DNA of 64,000 bases, taken from positions 86,615,710 through 86,679,709 of the forward strand of contig NC_086020.1 of the NCBI RefSeq assembly GCF_036323735.1, read 5' to 3'. This DNA comes from Rattus norvegicus. Its lineage: Eukaryota > Chordata > Mammalia > Rodentia > Muridae. Shown piece after piece: positions 1 through 12,116 of the stretch (positions within the stretch are counted from its first letter, which is position 1; the number at the start of each line of letters is the position of its first letter). The translations under genes and the position numbers were made by a program. The notes under the pieces are model-generated. The model was not told where the DNA came from. It saw only the letters and a program-made list of their open reading frames with translations, and did not search any database.

Positions 1-925
1 CTGGAGGTTACAGGACTGAAGCCCAAAAGGCCAGAATAAAGAATGGAAATAAGCAACTATAAGAGGTGAGAGAGTCCTCTAGAATGTACCAGAGACCTGG
101 GAGATGAGAGACTCTCAGACCTTAGATGAAATGTCCTACAGCGGAGCAAAGGAACTAGTGGGGGTTTACCTCCAATAGACAGGGCAGCATGTCGAAGGAT
201 AGAGTTGCCATTCCAGAGTCAAACATTCAGACTCAGAATTGGTCCTTTCTGAAAAAAATTGCAGGGACAGGAATGGAAAAGTGCCTGGGGAAAAGGAGGT
301 CTAGCAACAGGTCCAAATTGGGATCTATCTTAAGGGAAGGCCCCCAAGACCTGACACTATTACTTCTGCTATGGTGTGCTAACAAACAGGGACCTATAAA
401 GACTGCCCTCCAAAAGGCCCAACAAGCAGCTGAGACAGTTACAGATATTTACAGCCAATCAATGGACAGAAGCTGGTGACCCATGTGGTTGAATTAGGGA
501 AGAGCTGGAAAAATCTAAGAGGGAGGGCAACCCTATAATTAGACTAGCAGTCTCAACTAACCTGGACACCAAAGACCTCTCAGACATTTTGCCACTAACC
601 AGGCAGCATATACCAGCTAATATGGGGAACCCGACACATACATATCAGAGGACTACTGGGTATGGGTTCAGTCAGGGAAGATTCACCTAACCCTCAATAA
701 AAATGAGGCTACATGGAGACGGTGTGGGGAATGGGTACATGCTCTTGGAGACAGGAGAGGAGCTTTAAGATGTGGAATAGTGATAGGTGTGACAGGGGGA
801 GGTAAATTCTGGACTATAAAAAAGAATTTAAAAAACTTGAGAATAACAACAATTAAATAATAAAATTTAAAGAGAATAAAATATGATGACAAAATTCTAA
901 ATAAGATACTCAAAAAAAAAATATC
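1..925 (+). mobile_element. Old rodent L1 (Lx-like) 3'UTR and A-rich tail
   Basis: The sequence resembles, from memory, the 3'UTR of old rodent L1 (Lx) elements: phrases such as gagagactctcag, the run of short purine-rich blocks, and an ending with an A-rich, AATAAA-containing tail at about 810-925. No ORF2 sequence is present, so the element enters the window from the left or is 5' truncated. The 96-codon open frame at 189-479 lies inside this UTR and has no coding hallmarks. An alternative is another rodent repeat sharing the same module. Confidence 0.6.
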
Positions 926-1290
926 CGGGGAGAGGGTTGAAATCTCAGAAGTGTGGACAATCCTGAGACTGCAGGACAGAACTCCACTTATGCCAACATT
1001 CCTGGCCCAGGAGGAAATTTCAGAATGCTTCTGGATATAGGAATATAGGAGCAGTCAGCAGCAGGAACCTGGTGGTTCCTGCCTGCACTGGGACTTAAAT
1101 TGAATCAGTCAAACATCTCCCTGCACACAAATCCATGGGGGACAGAGCTGGATCCTCAGACCTGCAGGCACTCTTGAGAACTCAGAGAAGATTACTCTCT
1201 GCCCACACTCCTGACCCAAGAGGGAATCACCTAATGCCATCTATGGCCCCTGGACACAGGGACCTAGGAGCAGTCACGGACAAGACACTT

Positions 1291-1457
1291 TAACTTGAGT
1301 ATTTCTTATTTACATTTCAAGTGTTATTCCCTTTCCCAGTTTCTGGGCAAACATCCCCCTAATCCCTCCCCCTCCCCTTCTTTATGGGTGTTCTCCTCCC
1401 CATCCTTCCCCCCATTGCCGCCCTCCCCGCAACAATCACGTTCACTGGGGGTTCAGT
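1291..1457 (-). mobile_element. Short L1 3'UTR fragment with 14-bp TSD
   Basis: The plus strand reads taacttgagtatttctta and then the pyrimidine-rich L1 3'UTR terminus, which is the reverse complement of the 3' end of the full L1s here. It is flanked by an exact 14-bp duplication, gacaagacacttta, at 1279-1292 and 1458-1471. Unlike the other insertions it has essentially no poly(A) run left between TSD and L1 end. Confidence 0.85.
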
Positions 1458-1724
1458 GACAAGACACTTTAGATTTCTGCCTGGACCTAGAGCTGAAAGT
1501 CAGTCATTAGGAGTGCCAACACACCTGAGAGCAGAGGTAAGACCAACTCTTCTGCAACAAGCAACACACCTGGAAGATTCAGGTTACACAAACCCAGGAA
1601 AAACTCTGTGTTCCCAGATCTGGGTGAAAAAATACAGGTCTACAGGAGTGTTGACACATAGGCCTAGAGGAGGCTCAAGCTACTATTAGAGACAACAGGA
1701 GAAGCTAAATCCAGAGAAAACCTG

Positions 1725-2832
1725 ATGGTGAGAGGCAAGTATAGTAAACTAAGCAACAGAAACCAAGATTACCTGGCATTATCAGAAACCAATTCTTCCA
1801 CCAAAGCAAATACGAGATATCCAAACACACCAGAAAAACAAGATTTAGACTTAAAAACAAATTTCATGATGAGGATGATGATGAAGAAGAAGATGGAGTA
1901 CTTTTAAAAGGTCACGAATAACTCCCTTTATAAAAATACAGGAAAACACAAGTAAACAAGTAAAAGTCCTTAAAGAGGAAGCACAAAATTCCTTGAAGAA
2001 TTATAGGAAAGTGCAATCAAACAGGTGAAGGAATTTAACAAAACCATCCAGGATTTAAAAAGAAAAAAAATAAAGAAAGCACAAAGGGAGACAATCCTGA
2101 ACATAGAAAACCTAAGGAAGAGAACAGTAGTCATAGATTCAAGCATCAACAACAGAATATAAGAGATAGAAGAGAGAATCTCAGGGGCAGAAGATACCAT
2201 AGAAAACATTGACACAAAAATCAAAGACAATGTAAAATGCACAAAGCTCCTAGCCCAAAACATACAGGAAATCCAGGCACAATGAGAAGATCAAACCTAA
2301 GGATAATAGGTATAGAAGAGAGTGGAGACTCTCAACTTAAATGGCCAGTAAATATCTTCAACAAAATTATGGAAGAAAATTTCCCTAACCTAAAGAAAGA
2401 AATGCCCATAAACATACAAGAAGCCTACAGAACTCCAAATAGATTGGACCAGAAAAGAAATCCCTCCCATCACATAATAGTCAAAGCATCAAATGCACAA
2501 ACAAAGAAAGAATATTCAAAGCAGTAAGGGATAAATGTCAAGTAATATGTAAAGGCAGAACTTTAAGAATTATACCACAGTTCTCACCAGAGAATGTGAA
2601 ATCCAGAAGATCCTGGGCAGATGCCATACAGACCCTAAGATAACACAAATGACAACCCAGGCTACTATATCCAGCAAAACTCTCAATTAATATAGATGGA
2701 GAAACCAAGATACTCCATGACAAAACCAAATTTGCAAAATACCTCTCTACAAATCCAGCCGTACAAAGGATAATAGATGGAAAACTCCAGCACAGGGAGA
2801 GAAACTATGCAGTACAAAAAGCAAGAATGTAA
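1725..2832 (+). pseudogene. L1-1 ORF1 (RNA-binding protein), decayed
   Basis: The frame starts MVRGKYSKLSNRNQDYLALS, clearly the L1 ORF1 start, and ends ARM-stop at 2832. In intact L1s ORF1 encodes the nucleic-acid chaperone that coats L1 RNA as trimers through an N-terminal coiled coil, followed by an RRM and a C-terminal domain. Here the frame is broken by stops and indels (for example after 1907 and after 2527), and the recognisable RRM block RRSNLRIIGIEE lies at about 2285-2320. It cannot make an ORF1 protein. The position upstream of ORF2 on the same strand is canonical. Confidence 0.85.
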
Positions 2833-2889
2833 TCACCTTGCAACAAAACCAAAAGAAGAGAGACACAAAACATAATTCCACCTCTAAGA

Positions 2890-5800
2890 ATGAAAATAAC
2901 AGGAAGCAACAATCACTATTCCTTAATATATCTCAAGAACAATGGACTCAATTCCCCAATAAAGAAACATAGAATAACAGACTAGATACGTAAAGAAGAC
3001 CCAGCATTTTGCTGCATAAAGAAAACACACCTCAAACACAAAGAGTACCTCAGAGTAAAAGGCTGGACAAAAATGTTCCAAGCAAATGGTCACAAGAAAA
3101 CAGGTGGAGTAGCCCTTCTAATATAGAATAAAATCTTCTTTAAACCAAAAGTCATCAAAAAAAAAATAAGGAAGGACACTTGATATTCATCAAAGGAAAA
3201 AAAAAAACCCAACAAGATGAACTATCAATCCTAAATATCTATGGTCCAAATACAAGGGCAACTGCATTCATAAAAGAAACCTTACTAAAGCTCAAAGCAC
3301 ACACTGTACCCCAAACAAAAATAGTAGAATATTTCAACATCCCACTCTCATCAATGGACAGATCATAGAAACAGAAATTAAACAGAGACATAGAGAAACT
3401 AACAGAGGTTATGAACCGAATGTACTTAACAGACATTTATAGAACATTCCATCCTAAAACAATAGGGTATACCTTCTACTCAGCACCTCATAGTACCTTC
3501 CCCAAAATTGATCATGTAATCAGTTACAAAACAGGCCTCAACAGATACAGGAAGATAGAAATAATAACATGCATCCTCATCAGACCAGCATGGACTAAAG
3601 CTGGTCTTCAATAACAACAATAATGACTGAAAGCACACATACACATGGAAGGTAAACAATGCTCTATTCAACGATAACTTGGTCAAGGAAGAAATAAAGA
3701 AAGAAATTAAAGACTTCTTAGAATTTAATAAAAATGAAGGCAGAACATACACAAACTTATTGGATACAATGAATGAAGTGCTAAGAAGAAAACTAATACC
3801 TCTGAGTGTTTGGAAAAATAAACAGGAGAGAGGCTCTATCAGCAACTTGACAGCACACCTAAAAGCTTTAGAAAACAGAAAACCAAATACACCAAAGAGG
3901 AGTAGAAGGCATGAAATAATCAAACTCAGGGCTGAAATCAACCAAGTAGAAACAAAAAGGACTATAAAAAGAATCAACAAAATCAGGAGCTGCTTCTTTG
4001 AGAAAATGAAAAAGATTGAAAAAACCTTAGGCTGACTAACCAAGGGACATAGAATGTGCCCAAATTAACCAACTGAGAAATCAAAAGGGATTCATAACAA
4101 TAGAATCTGAGGAAACTCAATAAAATCATCAAATCCTAACACTAAATCAACAAAACTGGGAAATCAGAATGAAATGGACAATTTTCTAGACATATACCAG
4201 GTACCAAAGTTAAATCAGGAACAGATAAACCATCTAAACAGTACCATAGCTCCTAAAGAAATAGATGATGTGATTAAAAGCCTTCTAATCAAAAAGATTC
4301 CAGTACCAAATTGGTTTAGTGCAGAATTCAATCATACCTTCATAGAAGACCTCATACCAATACTGCCCAAACTATTCCACAAAATAGAAACAGAAGGCGG
4401 ACTACCAAATTCCTTCTATGAAGCCACAATTAAGTGTAAACCTAAACCACACAAAGACCCAACAAAGAAAGAGAAACTCAGACCATTTTCCCTTATGAAT
4501 ATCAATAAAAAATACAAAGTGGAATTTTTACAAACTGAATCAAAGAACATATCAAAGAGATCATCCACCATGATCAAGTAGATTTCATCCCAGGTACGCA
4601 GGGATGGATCAATGTATGGAAATCCATCAACATAATCCACTATATAAACAAATTCAAAGAAAAAAACTATATGATCATTTAATTACATGCTGAGAAAGCA
4701 TTTGACAAAATGCAACACCCCTACATTATAAAAGCCCTGGAAAATCAGGAATTAAAGGCCCATACCTAAACACAGAAAAAGCAATATAGCTAACACTAAA
4801 AGGAATGGAGAGAAACTTGAAGCAATCCCACTAAAATCAGCGATTAGACACAACTGCCCACACTCTCCCTACTCATTCAATATAGTATTCGAAGTCCTAG
4901 CCACAGCAATCAGACAACAAAAAAAGGGCAAAGGGATAAAAATTTGAAAGGAAGAAGTCAGAATACCTCTATTTGCAGATGATATGATAGCAAATTTAAG
5001 TGACCCCAAAAGTTCCACCAGAGAACAACTAAGCCTGATAAACAACTTCAGCAAAGTGGATGGGTATAAAATTAACTCAGACAAATCAGGAGCCTTCATC
5101 TACTCAAAGGATAAAGAACATGAGAAAGAAAATAGGGAAATGACACTATCATATTATTCCCAAATAATATTAAATAACATGTTGTCACTCTAACACAGCA
5201 AGTGAAAAATTTGTATGACAAGAACTTCAAGTACCTGAAGAAAGAAATTGAAGAAGATCTTAAAAGATGGGAAGACCTCCCAGACTCATGGATTGGCAGG
5301 ATTAATATAGTAAAAATGGCCATTTTGCCAAAAGCAGTCTACAGAGTCAATGCAATCCCCATCAAAATTCAAGCTCAATTCTTCATAGAGTTAAAAACAG
5401 CAATTTGCAAATTCATTTGGAATAACAAAAACCCCAGTACAGTGAAAACTATCCTCAACAATAAAGCAACTTCTGGGGGAATTATCATCCATGACCTCAA
5501 TCAGTATTACAGAGAACTTGTGATAAAAACTGAATGGCATTGGTATAGAGACAGGCAGGTAGATCAGTGGAATAGAATTGAAGACCCAATAATGAACCCA
5601 CACACCTATGATCACTTGATCCTTGTCAAAGAAGCTAAATCCATCCAATGGGGAAAAAGATACCATTTTCAAAACATGGGGCTGGTTCAACTCTATGTCA
5701 GCATGTAGAAGAATGCAGATCCATCCCATCTTATCATCATGTACAAAGTTTAAGTCCAAGTGGATCAAGGACCTCCACATAAAACCAGATACACTCAAAC

Positions 5801-6565
5801 TAACAGAAGAAAAAGTGGAGAAGAGTCTTGATCACATGGGCCCTGGGGACAGTTTCCTGAACAAAACACCAATGGCTCAAGCTGTAACATCAAGAATTGA
5901 CAAGTAGGACCTCATAAAATTGCTAAGCTTCTGTAAGGCAAAAGACACTGTCATTAGGACAATATGGCAAGCAATAGATTTAGAAAAGATCTTTTTCAAT
6001 GTTACATCTGGTAGAGGGTTAATATCCATTACATACAAAGAACTCAAGAAGTTAGACTCCTGAGAGCCAAATAACCCTATTAAAAATGGGGTGTAGAGCT
6101 AAGCAAATAATTCTCACCTGAGGAATATCAAATGTCTGAGAAGTTCCTAGGGAAATGTTCAACATAATTAGTAATCAGGATAATACAAATCAAAACAACC
6201 CTGAGATTCCACCTCACACCAGTCAGAATGGGTCAGATTAAAAACTGAGGTGAAAACAGATACTGGCGAGGATGTGAAGAAAGAAGAACATTCGTCCAGC
6301 ATCCAACAAAGATGAATGCTCTACAATGTCCACAGCAACCTTCTTTATAATAGCCAGAAGCTGGAAAGAACACAGATGTCCTTCACCATAGGAATGGAAA
6401 CAGAAAATGTGGTACAAATACACAATGGAGTACTCAGCTATCATAAACAATGACTTCTGGAAGTTCAAAGGCAAATGAATTGGACTAGGAAACATCATCT
6501 TGAGTGAGGTAACCCAATCACAGAAAAACACACATGGTATGAACTCACTGACAAGTGGATATTAG
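2890..6565 (+). pseudogene. L1-1 ORF2 (endonuclease/reverse transcriptase), decayed
   Basis: The start MKITGSNNHYS matches the ORF2 endonuclease start of the other copies, and the C-terminus MNSLTSGY ends at 6565. Open pieces of up to 168 codons persist (for example 3679-4035, 4174-4581, 5202-5708) with many stops between them. About 120 bp encoding the Cys-rich C-terminal block seen in other copies is deleted near 6290. Intact ORF2 nicks target DNA and primes reverse transcription of L1 RNA; this copy cannot. Confidence 0.85.
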
Positions 6566-6754
6566 CTCAAACACTCGAAATACCTAAGATACAACCCACA
6601 GACAACATGAAACTCTAGAAGAAGGATGACCAAAGTGTGGATGTTTCTATCCTTCTTAAAAGGGGGAATAAAACTATTCATAGGATGGGATATGGAGGTA
6701 AAGGTTGGAGCAAAGGACTGAAGGAACAGCCATTCAGAGCCTGCCCCACATGTG

Positions 6755-6761
6755 GCGCGCG

Positions 6762-6807
<46 letters not shown>
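6755..6807. repeat. (GC)8(AC)n microsatellite in L1-1 3'UTR
   Basis: A pure alternating purine-pyrimidine run: GC dinucleotides at 6755-6770 followed directly by AC dinucleotides to 6807. Sister L1 copies have catacatataca at this place, so the repeat most likely expanded from that seed. Such runs can adopt left-handed Z-DNA, which is a property of the sequence class and not shown here. Confidence 0.95.
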
Positions 6808-6808
<1 letters not shown>

Positions 6809-7825
6809 CCACCAAAACTAGATAAGATTTATGAAGCTAAGAAATGCATGCTGACAGGACCTGGATGTAGATCTCTCCTGAGAGACACAGCCAAAACATG
6901 TCAAATACGAAGACAAATGCTAGCAGCAAACCATTGAACTGAGAATGGGATCCCTATTGGAGGAATTAGAGAAAGGATTGAAAGGGTTGAAGGGGCTTGA
7001 GACCCCATAAGAACAAAAATGCCAACCAACCAGACCTCCCAGGGACTAAAATACTACTCAAAGACTATGCATGGACTGACTCATGGTTCCAGGTGCATAT
7101 GTAGCAGAGGATGGCTTTGTTGGGCATTAATGGAAGGAGAATCCCTTGGTGCTGTCAAGGTTGGACCCCCAGTATAGGTGAATTTTGGAAGGGTGAAGGG
7201 GGGATTGGGAGGAAAACACTATTATACAATAAGGGGAGGGGGATGGGATAGGGGGTTTATGTCCAGGATACTGGGAAAGGGAATAATATTTGAAATGTTA
7301 ATTAATAAATATCCCACTAGAGACACCACCGGAACCTGAAGGGACTGACCGGATAAACAGTTCTCTGCACCCAAATCCCGTGGGAGGGAGAGCTAAACCT
7401 TCAGAGAGGCAGACACACCTAGGAAACCAGAAGAGACTGCACTCTGCACACATTACTGATTCCAGAGGAAAACACCAAATGCCATCTGGAACCCTGGTGC
7501 ATGGAAGTTCCCGGAAAGGGCGGCGGAGATCTTCCTGGTTGCTACCCCCGAGGAGAGCTCGTCGGCACCACCCCACGAACAAACTTGAGCCTCAGGACCA
7601 CAGGTAAGACACACCTTCCTGCCTGGTGAACTCAAGACCCAGGCCCACAGGAACAGCTGAAGACCTGTAGGAAAAACTACACGCCCGAAAGCAGAACACT
7701 CTGTTCCCATAACTGGCTGAAAGAAAACAGGAAAACAGGTCTACAGCACTCCTGACACACAGGCTTATAGGACAGTCTAGCCACTGTCAGAAATAGCAGA
7801 ACAAAGTAACACTAGAGATAATCTG

Positions 7826-8966
7826 ATGGCGAGAGGCAAACGCAGGAATCCAAGCAACAGAAACTAAGAGTACATGGCATCATCGGAGCCCAATCCTCCC
7901 ACTAAAGCAAACACAGAATATCCAAACACATCAGAAAAGCAAGATCTAGTTTCAAAATCATATTTGATCATGATGCTGGAGGACTTAAAGAAAGACATGT
8001 GAACTCCCTTAGAGAAAAACAGGAAAACATTAATAAACAAGTAGAAGCCTACAGAGAGGAATCACAAATATCCCTGAAAGAATTACAGGAAAACATAAAT
8101 AAACAAGTAGAAGCCCATAGAGAGGAGTCACAAAAATCCCTGAAAGAATTCCAGGAAAACACAATCAAACAGTTGAAGGAATTAAAAATGGAAATAGAAG
8201 CAATCAAGAAAGAACACATGGAAACAACCCTGGATATAGAAAACCAAAGGAAGAGACAAGGAGCTGTAGATACAAGCTTCACCAACAGAATACAAGTGAT
8301 GGAAGTGAGAATCTCAGGAGCAGAAGATTCCATAGAAATCATTGACTCAACTGTCAAAGATAATGTAAAGCGGAAAAAGCTACTGGTCCAAAACATACAG
8401 GATATCCAGGACTCAATGAGAAGATCAAACCTAAGGATAATAGGTATAGAAGAGAGTGAAGACTCCCAGCTCAAAGGACCAGTAAATATCTTCAACAAAA
8501 TCATAGAAGAAAACTTCCCTAACCTAAAGAAAGTGATACCCATAAGCATACAAGAAGCCTACAGAACTCCAAATAGATTGGACCAGAAAAGAAACTCCTC
8601 CTGTCACATAATAGTCAAACACAAAAGGCTCAAAATAAAGAAAGAATATTAAAAGCAGTAAGGGAAAAAGGTCAAGTAACATATAAAGGCAGACCTATTA
8701 GAATCACACCAGACTTTTCGCCAGAGACTATGAAAGCCAGAAGATCCTGGACAGATGTCATACAGACCCTAAGAGAACACAAATGCCAGCCCAGGTTACT
8801 GTGTCCTGCAAAACTCTCAATTAACATAGATGGAGAAACCAAGATATTCCATGACAAAACCAAATTTACACAATATCTTTCTACAAATCCAGCACTACAA
8901 AGGATAATAAATGGTAAAGCCCAACATAAGGAGGGAAGCTATACCCTAGAAGAAGCAAGAAACTAA
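7826..8966 (+). pseudogene. L1-2 ORF1, broken
   Basis: It starts MARGKRRNPSNRN but the next codon is TAA (other copies have CAA, Gln). A deletion near 8000 shifts the frame, after which 217 codons are open from 7999 (coiled coil, with two copies of the roughly 22-residue ENINKQVEA unit, then the RRM block). A second frameshift lies near 8620. The C-terminal piece MKARRSWTDVIQTLREHKC (8730-8966) is open to the normal EEARN end. The function in intact L1s is RNA packaging; this copy is inactive. Confidence 0.88.
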
Positions 8967-9122
8967 TCGCCTTGGCACAAAACAAAGAGAAGAAAAGCAC
9001 ACAAACATAACCTCATATCCAAATATGAATATAACAGGAAGCAATAATCACTATTCCTTAATATCTCTCAACATCAATGGCCTCAACTCTCCAATAAAAG
9101 GACATAGATTAACAAACTGGAT

Positions 9123-9139
9123 AAGAATGAGGACCCTGC
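9123..9139. repeat. Left TSD of L1-3
   Basis: The sequence aagaatgaggaccctgc ends at 9139, directly before the L1-3 5'UTR, and recurs at 12519-12535 directly after its poly(A). The target lies in ORF2 of L1-2, whose reading resumes across the duplicate. The first two As are ambiguous because they merge with the poly(A) on the right. Confidence 0.93.
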
Positions 9140-9881
9140 CACACCCGCGGATCCCGGGCCGCAGCAGCTCTCTGCTCCCAGACCCCGTGGGAAAGAGACC
9201 TCACCGCCTGGTCAGGTGGGCACTCCTGAGGCTGCAGAGCGGAAGAGACCACCAACACTGCTCACCCCTGCCCACATCCCTGGCCCCAGAGGAAACTGTA
9301 TAAGGCCTCTGGGCTCCCATGGGGGAGGGCCCAGGAGCGGCAGGACCCCTGCCTGAGACACCGCCATAACCTGAAGGAAACAGACCGGATAAACAGTTCT
9401 CTGCACCCAAATCCAGTGGGAGGGAGAGCTAAACCTTCAGAGAGGCAGACAAGCCTGGGAAACCAGAAGAGACTGCTCTCTGCACACACATCTCGGACGC
9501 CAGAGGAAAACACCAAAGGCCATCTAGAACCCTGGTGCACTGAAGCTCCCAGAAGGGGCGGCACAGGTCTTCCTTGTTGCTGCCGCCGCAGAGAGCCCGT
9601 GGGCAGCACCCTGCGAGCGAACTTGAGCCTCGGGACCACAGGTAAGACCAACTTGTATGCTGCAAGTGACCTGCCTGGTGAACTCAAGACACAGGCCCAC
9701 AGGAACAGCTGAAGACCTGTACAGAGGAAAAACTACACGCCGGAAAGCAGAACACTCTGTCCCCATAACTGGCTGAAAGAAAACAGTAAAACAGGTCTAC
9801 AGCACTCCTGACTCACAGGCTTATAGGACAGTCTAGCCACTGTCAGAAATAGCAGTACAAAGTAACACTAGAGATAATCTG
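9140..9881 (+). promoter_or_regulatory. L1-3 5'UTR (L1 internal promoter)
   Basis: GC-rich, CpG-containing 5'UTR of rat L1, the most complete plus-strand copy in the window. In rodents the L1 5'UTR acts as an internal RNA polymerase II promoter. The same sequence is found in reverse orientation in L1-4, L1-6 and L1-8. Whether this copy is active cannot be read from sequence. Confidence 0.7.
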
Positions 9882-11088
9882 ATGGCGAGAGGCAAGCGCA
9901 GGAACCCAAGCAACAGAAACCAAGACTACATGGCATCATCGGAGCCCAATTCTCCCACCAAAACAAACAAGGAATGTCCAAACACACCAGAAAAGCAAGA
10001 TCTAGTTTCAAAATCATATTTGATCATGATGCTGGAGGACTTCAAGAAAGACGTGAAGAACTCCCTTAGAGAAACACAGGAAAACATTAATAAACAAGGA
10101 GAAGCCTACAGAGAGGAATCGCAAAAATGCCTGAAAGAATTCCAGGAAAACATAAATAAACAAGTAGAAGCCCAGAGAGGAGACACAAAAATCCCTGAAA
10201 GAATATCAGGAAATCATAAATAAACAAGTAGAAGCCCATAGAGAGGAGTCACAAAAATTCCTGAAAGAATTCCAGGAAAACACAATCAAACAGTTGAAGG
10301 AATTAAAAATGGAAATAGAATCAATCAAGAAAGAACACATGGAAACAACCCTGGATATAGAAAACCAAAAGAAGAGACAAGGAGCTGTAGATACAAGCTT
10401 CACCAACAGAATACAAGAGATGGAAGAGAGAATCTCAGGAGCAGAAGATTCCATAGAAATCATTGACTCAACTGTCAAAGATAATGTAAAGCGGAAAAAG
10501 CTACTGGTCCAAAACATACAGGAAATCCAGGACTCAATGAGAATATCAAACCTAAGGATAATAGGTATAGAAGAGAGTGAAGACTCCCAGCTCAAAGGAC
10601 CAGTAAATATCTTCAACAAAATCATAGAAGAAAACTTCCCTAACCTAAAAAAAGAGATACCCATAGGCATACAAGAAACCTACAGAACTCCAAATAGATT
10701 GGACCAGAAAAGAAACACCTCCCGTCACATAATAGTCAAAACACCAAACGCACAAAATAAAGAAAGAATATTAAAAGCAGTAAGGGAAAAAGGTCAAGTA
10801 ACATATAAAGGCAGACCTATCAAAATCACACCAGACTTCTTGCCAGAAACTATGAAGGCCAGAAGATCCTGGACTGATGTCATACAGACCCTAAGAGAAC
10901 ACAAATGCCAGCCCAGGTTACTGTATCCTGCAAAACTCTCAATTAACATAGATGGAGAAACCAAGATATTCCATGACAAAACCAAATTTACACCATATCT
11001 TTCTACAAATCCAGCACTACAAAGGATAATAAATGGTAAAGCCCAACATAAGGAGGCAAGCTATACCCTAGAAGAAGCAAGAAACTAA
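9882..11088 (+). pseudogene. L1-3 ORF1, one frameshift region
   Basis: It starts MARGKRRNPSNRNQDYMASS and reads 113 codons to 10223, then a small deletion in the second coiled-coil repeat (cccagagaggagacac, near 10170) shifts the frame. The original frame is open again from 10294 for 264 codons through the RRM block (RISNLRIIGIEE) to the normal C-terminus EEARN at 11088. Three copies of the roughly 66-bp coiled-coil unit are present at about 10081-10285, more than in L1-6. Apart from the frameshift the ORF is complete. Confidence 0.88.
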
Positions 11089-11147
11089 TCGTCTTGGCAA
11101 CAAAACAAAGAGAATGAAAGCACACAAACATAACCTCACATCCAAAT

Positions 11148-12116
11148 ATGAATATAACGGGAAGCAATAATCACTATTCCTTAATATCTCTCAACATCAA
11201 TGGCCTCAACTCCCCAATAAAAAGACATAGATTAACAAACTGGATACGCAACGAGGACCCTGCATTCTGCTGCCTACACGAAACACACCTCAGAGACAAA
11301 GACAGACATTACCTCAGAGTGAAAGGCTGGAAAACAATTTTCCAAGCAAATGGTCAGAAGAAGCAAGCTGGAGTAGCCATTCTAATATCAAATAAAATCA
11401 ATTTCCAACTAAAAGTCATCAAAAAAGATAAGGAAGGACACTTCATATTCATCAAAGGAAAAATCCACCAAGATGAACTCTCAATCCTAAATATCTATGC
11501 CCCAAATACAAGGGCACCTACATATGTAAAAGAAACCTTACTAAAGCTCAAAACACACATTGCACCTCACACAATAATAGTGGGAGATTTCAACACCCCA
11601 CTCTCATCAATGGACAGATCATGGAAACAGAAATTAAACAGAGATGTAGACAGACTAAGAGAAGTCATGAGCCAAATGGACCTAACGGATATTTATAGAA
11701 CATTCTATCCTAAAGCAAAAGGATATACCTTCTTCTCAGCTCCTCATGGTACTTTCTCCAAAACTGACCATATAATTGGTCAAAAAACGGGCCTCAACAG
11801 GTACAGAAAGATAGAAATAATCCCATGCGTGCTATCGGACCACCATGGCCTAAAACTGGTCTTCAATAACAATCAAGGAAGAATGCCCACATATACGTGG
11901 AAATTGAACAATGCTCTACTCAATGATAACCTGGTCAAGGAAGAAATAAAGAAAGAAATTAAAAACTTTTTAGAATTTAATGAAAATGAAGATACAACAT
12001 ACCCAAACTTATGGGACACAATGAAAACTGTGCTAAGAGGAAAACTCATAGCGCTGAGTGCCTGCAGAAAGGGATTGGTTATGGATGGAGGGTGTACTTG
12101 GAGGACTACACGTTAG
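11148..12116 (+). CDS. Truncated L1 ORF2: endonuclease domain with chimeric C-terminus (322 aa)
   Basis: An uninterrupted 322-codon frame. Residues 1 to about 308 are L1 ORF2: the N-terminal APE-like endonuclease with the NINGL start, the Glu-containing motif (LHETH here, LQETH in sister copies), GDFNTPLSSMDRSW and the SDHHGLKL histidine motif. The RT and C-terminal Cys-rich domains are absent because the L1 sequence ends at the chimera junction; about 14 foreign codons (GLVMDGGCTWRTTR) follow before the stop. It would encode a free endonuclease domain if expressed. There is no evidence of translation, and the Gln-to-His change next to the catalytic Glu may matter. Confidence 0.6.
   Translation: MNITGSNNHYSLISLNINGLNSPIKRHRLTNWIRNEDPAFCCLHETHLRDKDRHYLRVKGWKTIFQANGQKKQAGVAILISNKINFQLKVIKKDKEGHFIFIKGKIHQDELSILNIYAPNTRAPTYVKETLLKLKTHIAPHTIIVGDFNTPLSSMDRSWKQKLNRDVDRLREVMSQMDLTDIYRTFYPKAKGYTFFSAPHGTFSKTDHIIGQKTGLNRYRKIEIIPCVLSDHHGLKLVFNNNQGRMPTYTWKLNNALLNDNLVKEEIKKEIKNFLEFNENEDTTYPNLWDTMKTVLRGKLIALSACRKGLVMDGGCTWRTTR

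Larger units (their letters stand above)
926..7313 (+). mobile_element. L1-1: decayed near-full-length rat-type LINE-1
   Basis: The order is 5'UTR (about 926-1724), ORF1 (1725-2832), ORF2 (2890-6565), 3'UTR (6566-about 7313). All parts align by eye with the younger L1s in the window but carry many substitutions and indels. It is interrupted by a small minus-strand L1 fragment in the 5'UTR and carries a GC/CA microsatellite in the 3'UTR. ORF2 has an internal deletion near 6290, where the segment covering the cysteine-rich C-terminus seen in other copies is missing. No TSD was found; the 3' end runs directly into the 5'UTR of L1-2. Confidence 0.85.

Noticed and set aside
189..479. 96-codon ORF as a gene
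   Set aside because: It lies inside an old L1 3'UTR and the flanking frame is closed; no family resemblance or codon signal.
1..925. Remnant retroviral gag/env region
   Set aside because: First suspected from the ORF-like traces, but the overall layout and A-rich end fit an old rodent L1 3'UTR better.
9201..9766. Overlapping GC-rich ORFs in L1 5'UTRs (also 27677-28362, 38206-38771, 53911-54489)
   Set aside because: The same antisense and sense frames recur in every L1 5'UTR copy; they reflect CpG-rich, stop-poor sequence and not host genes.
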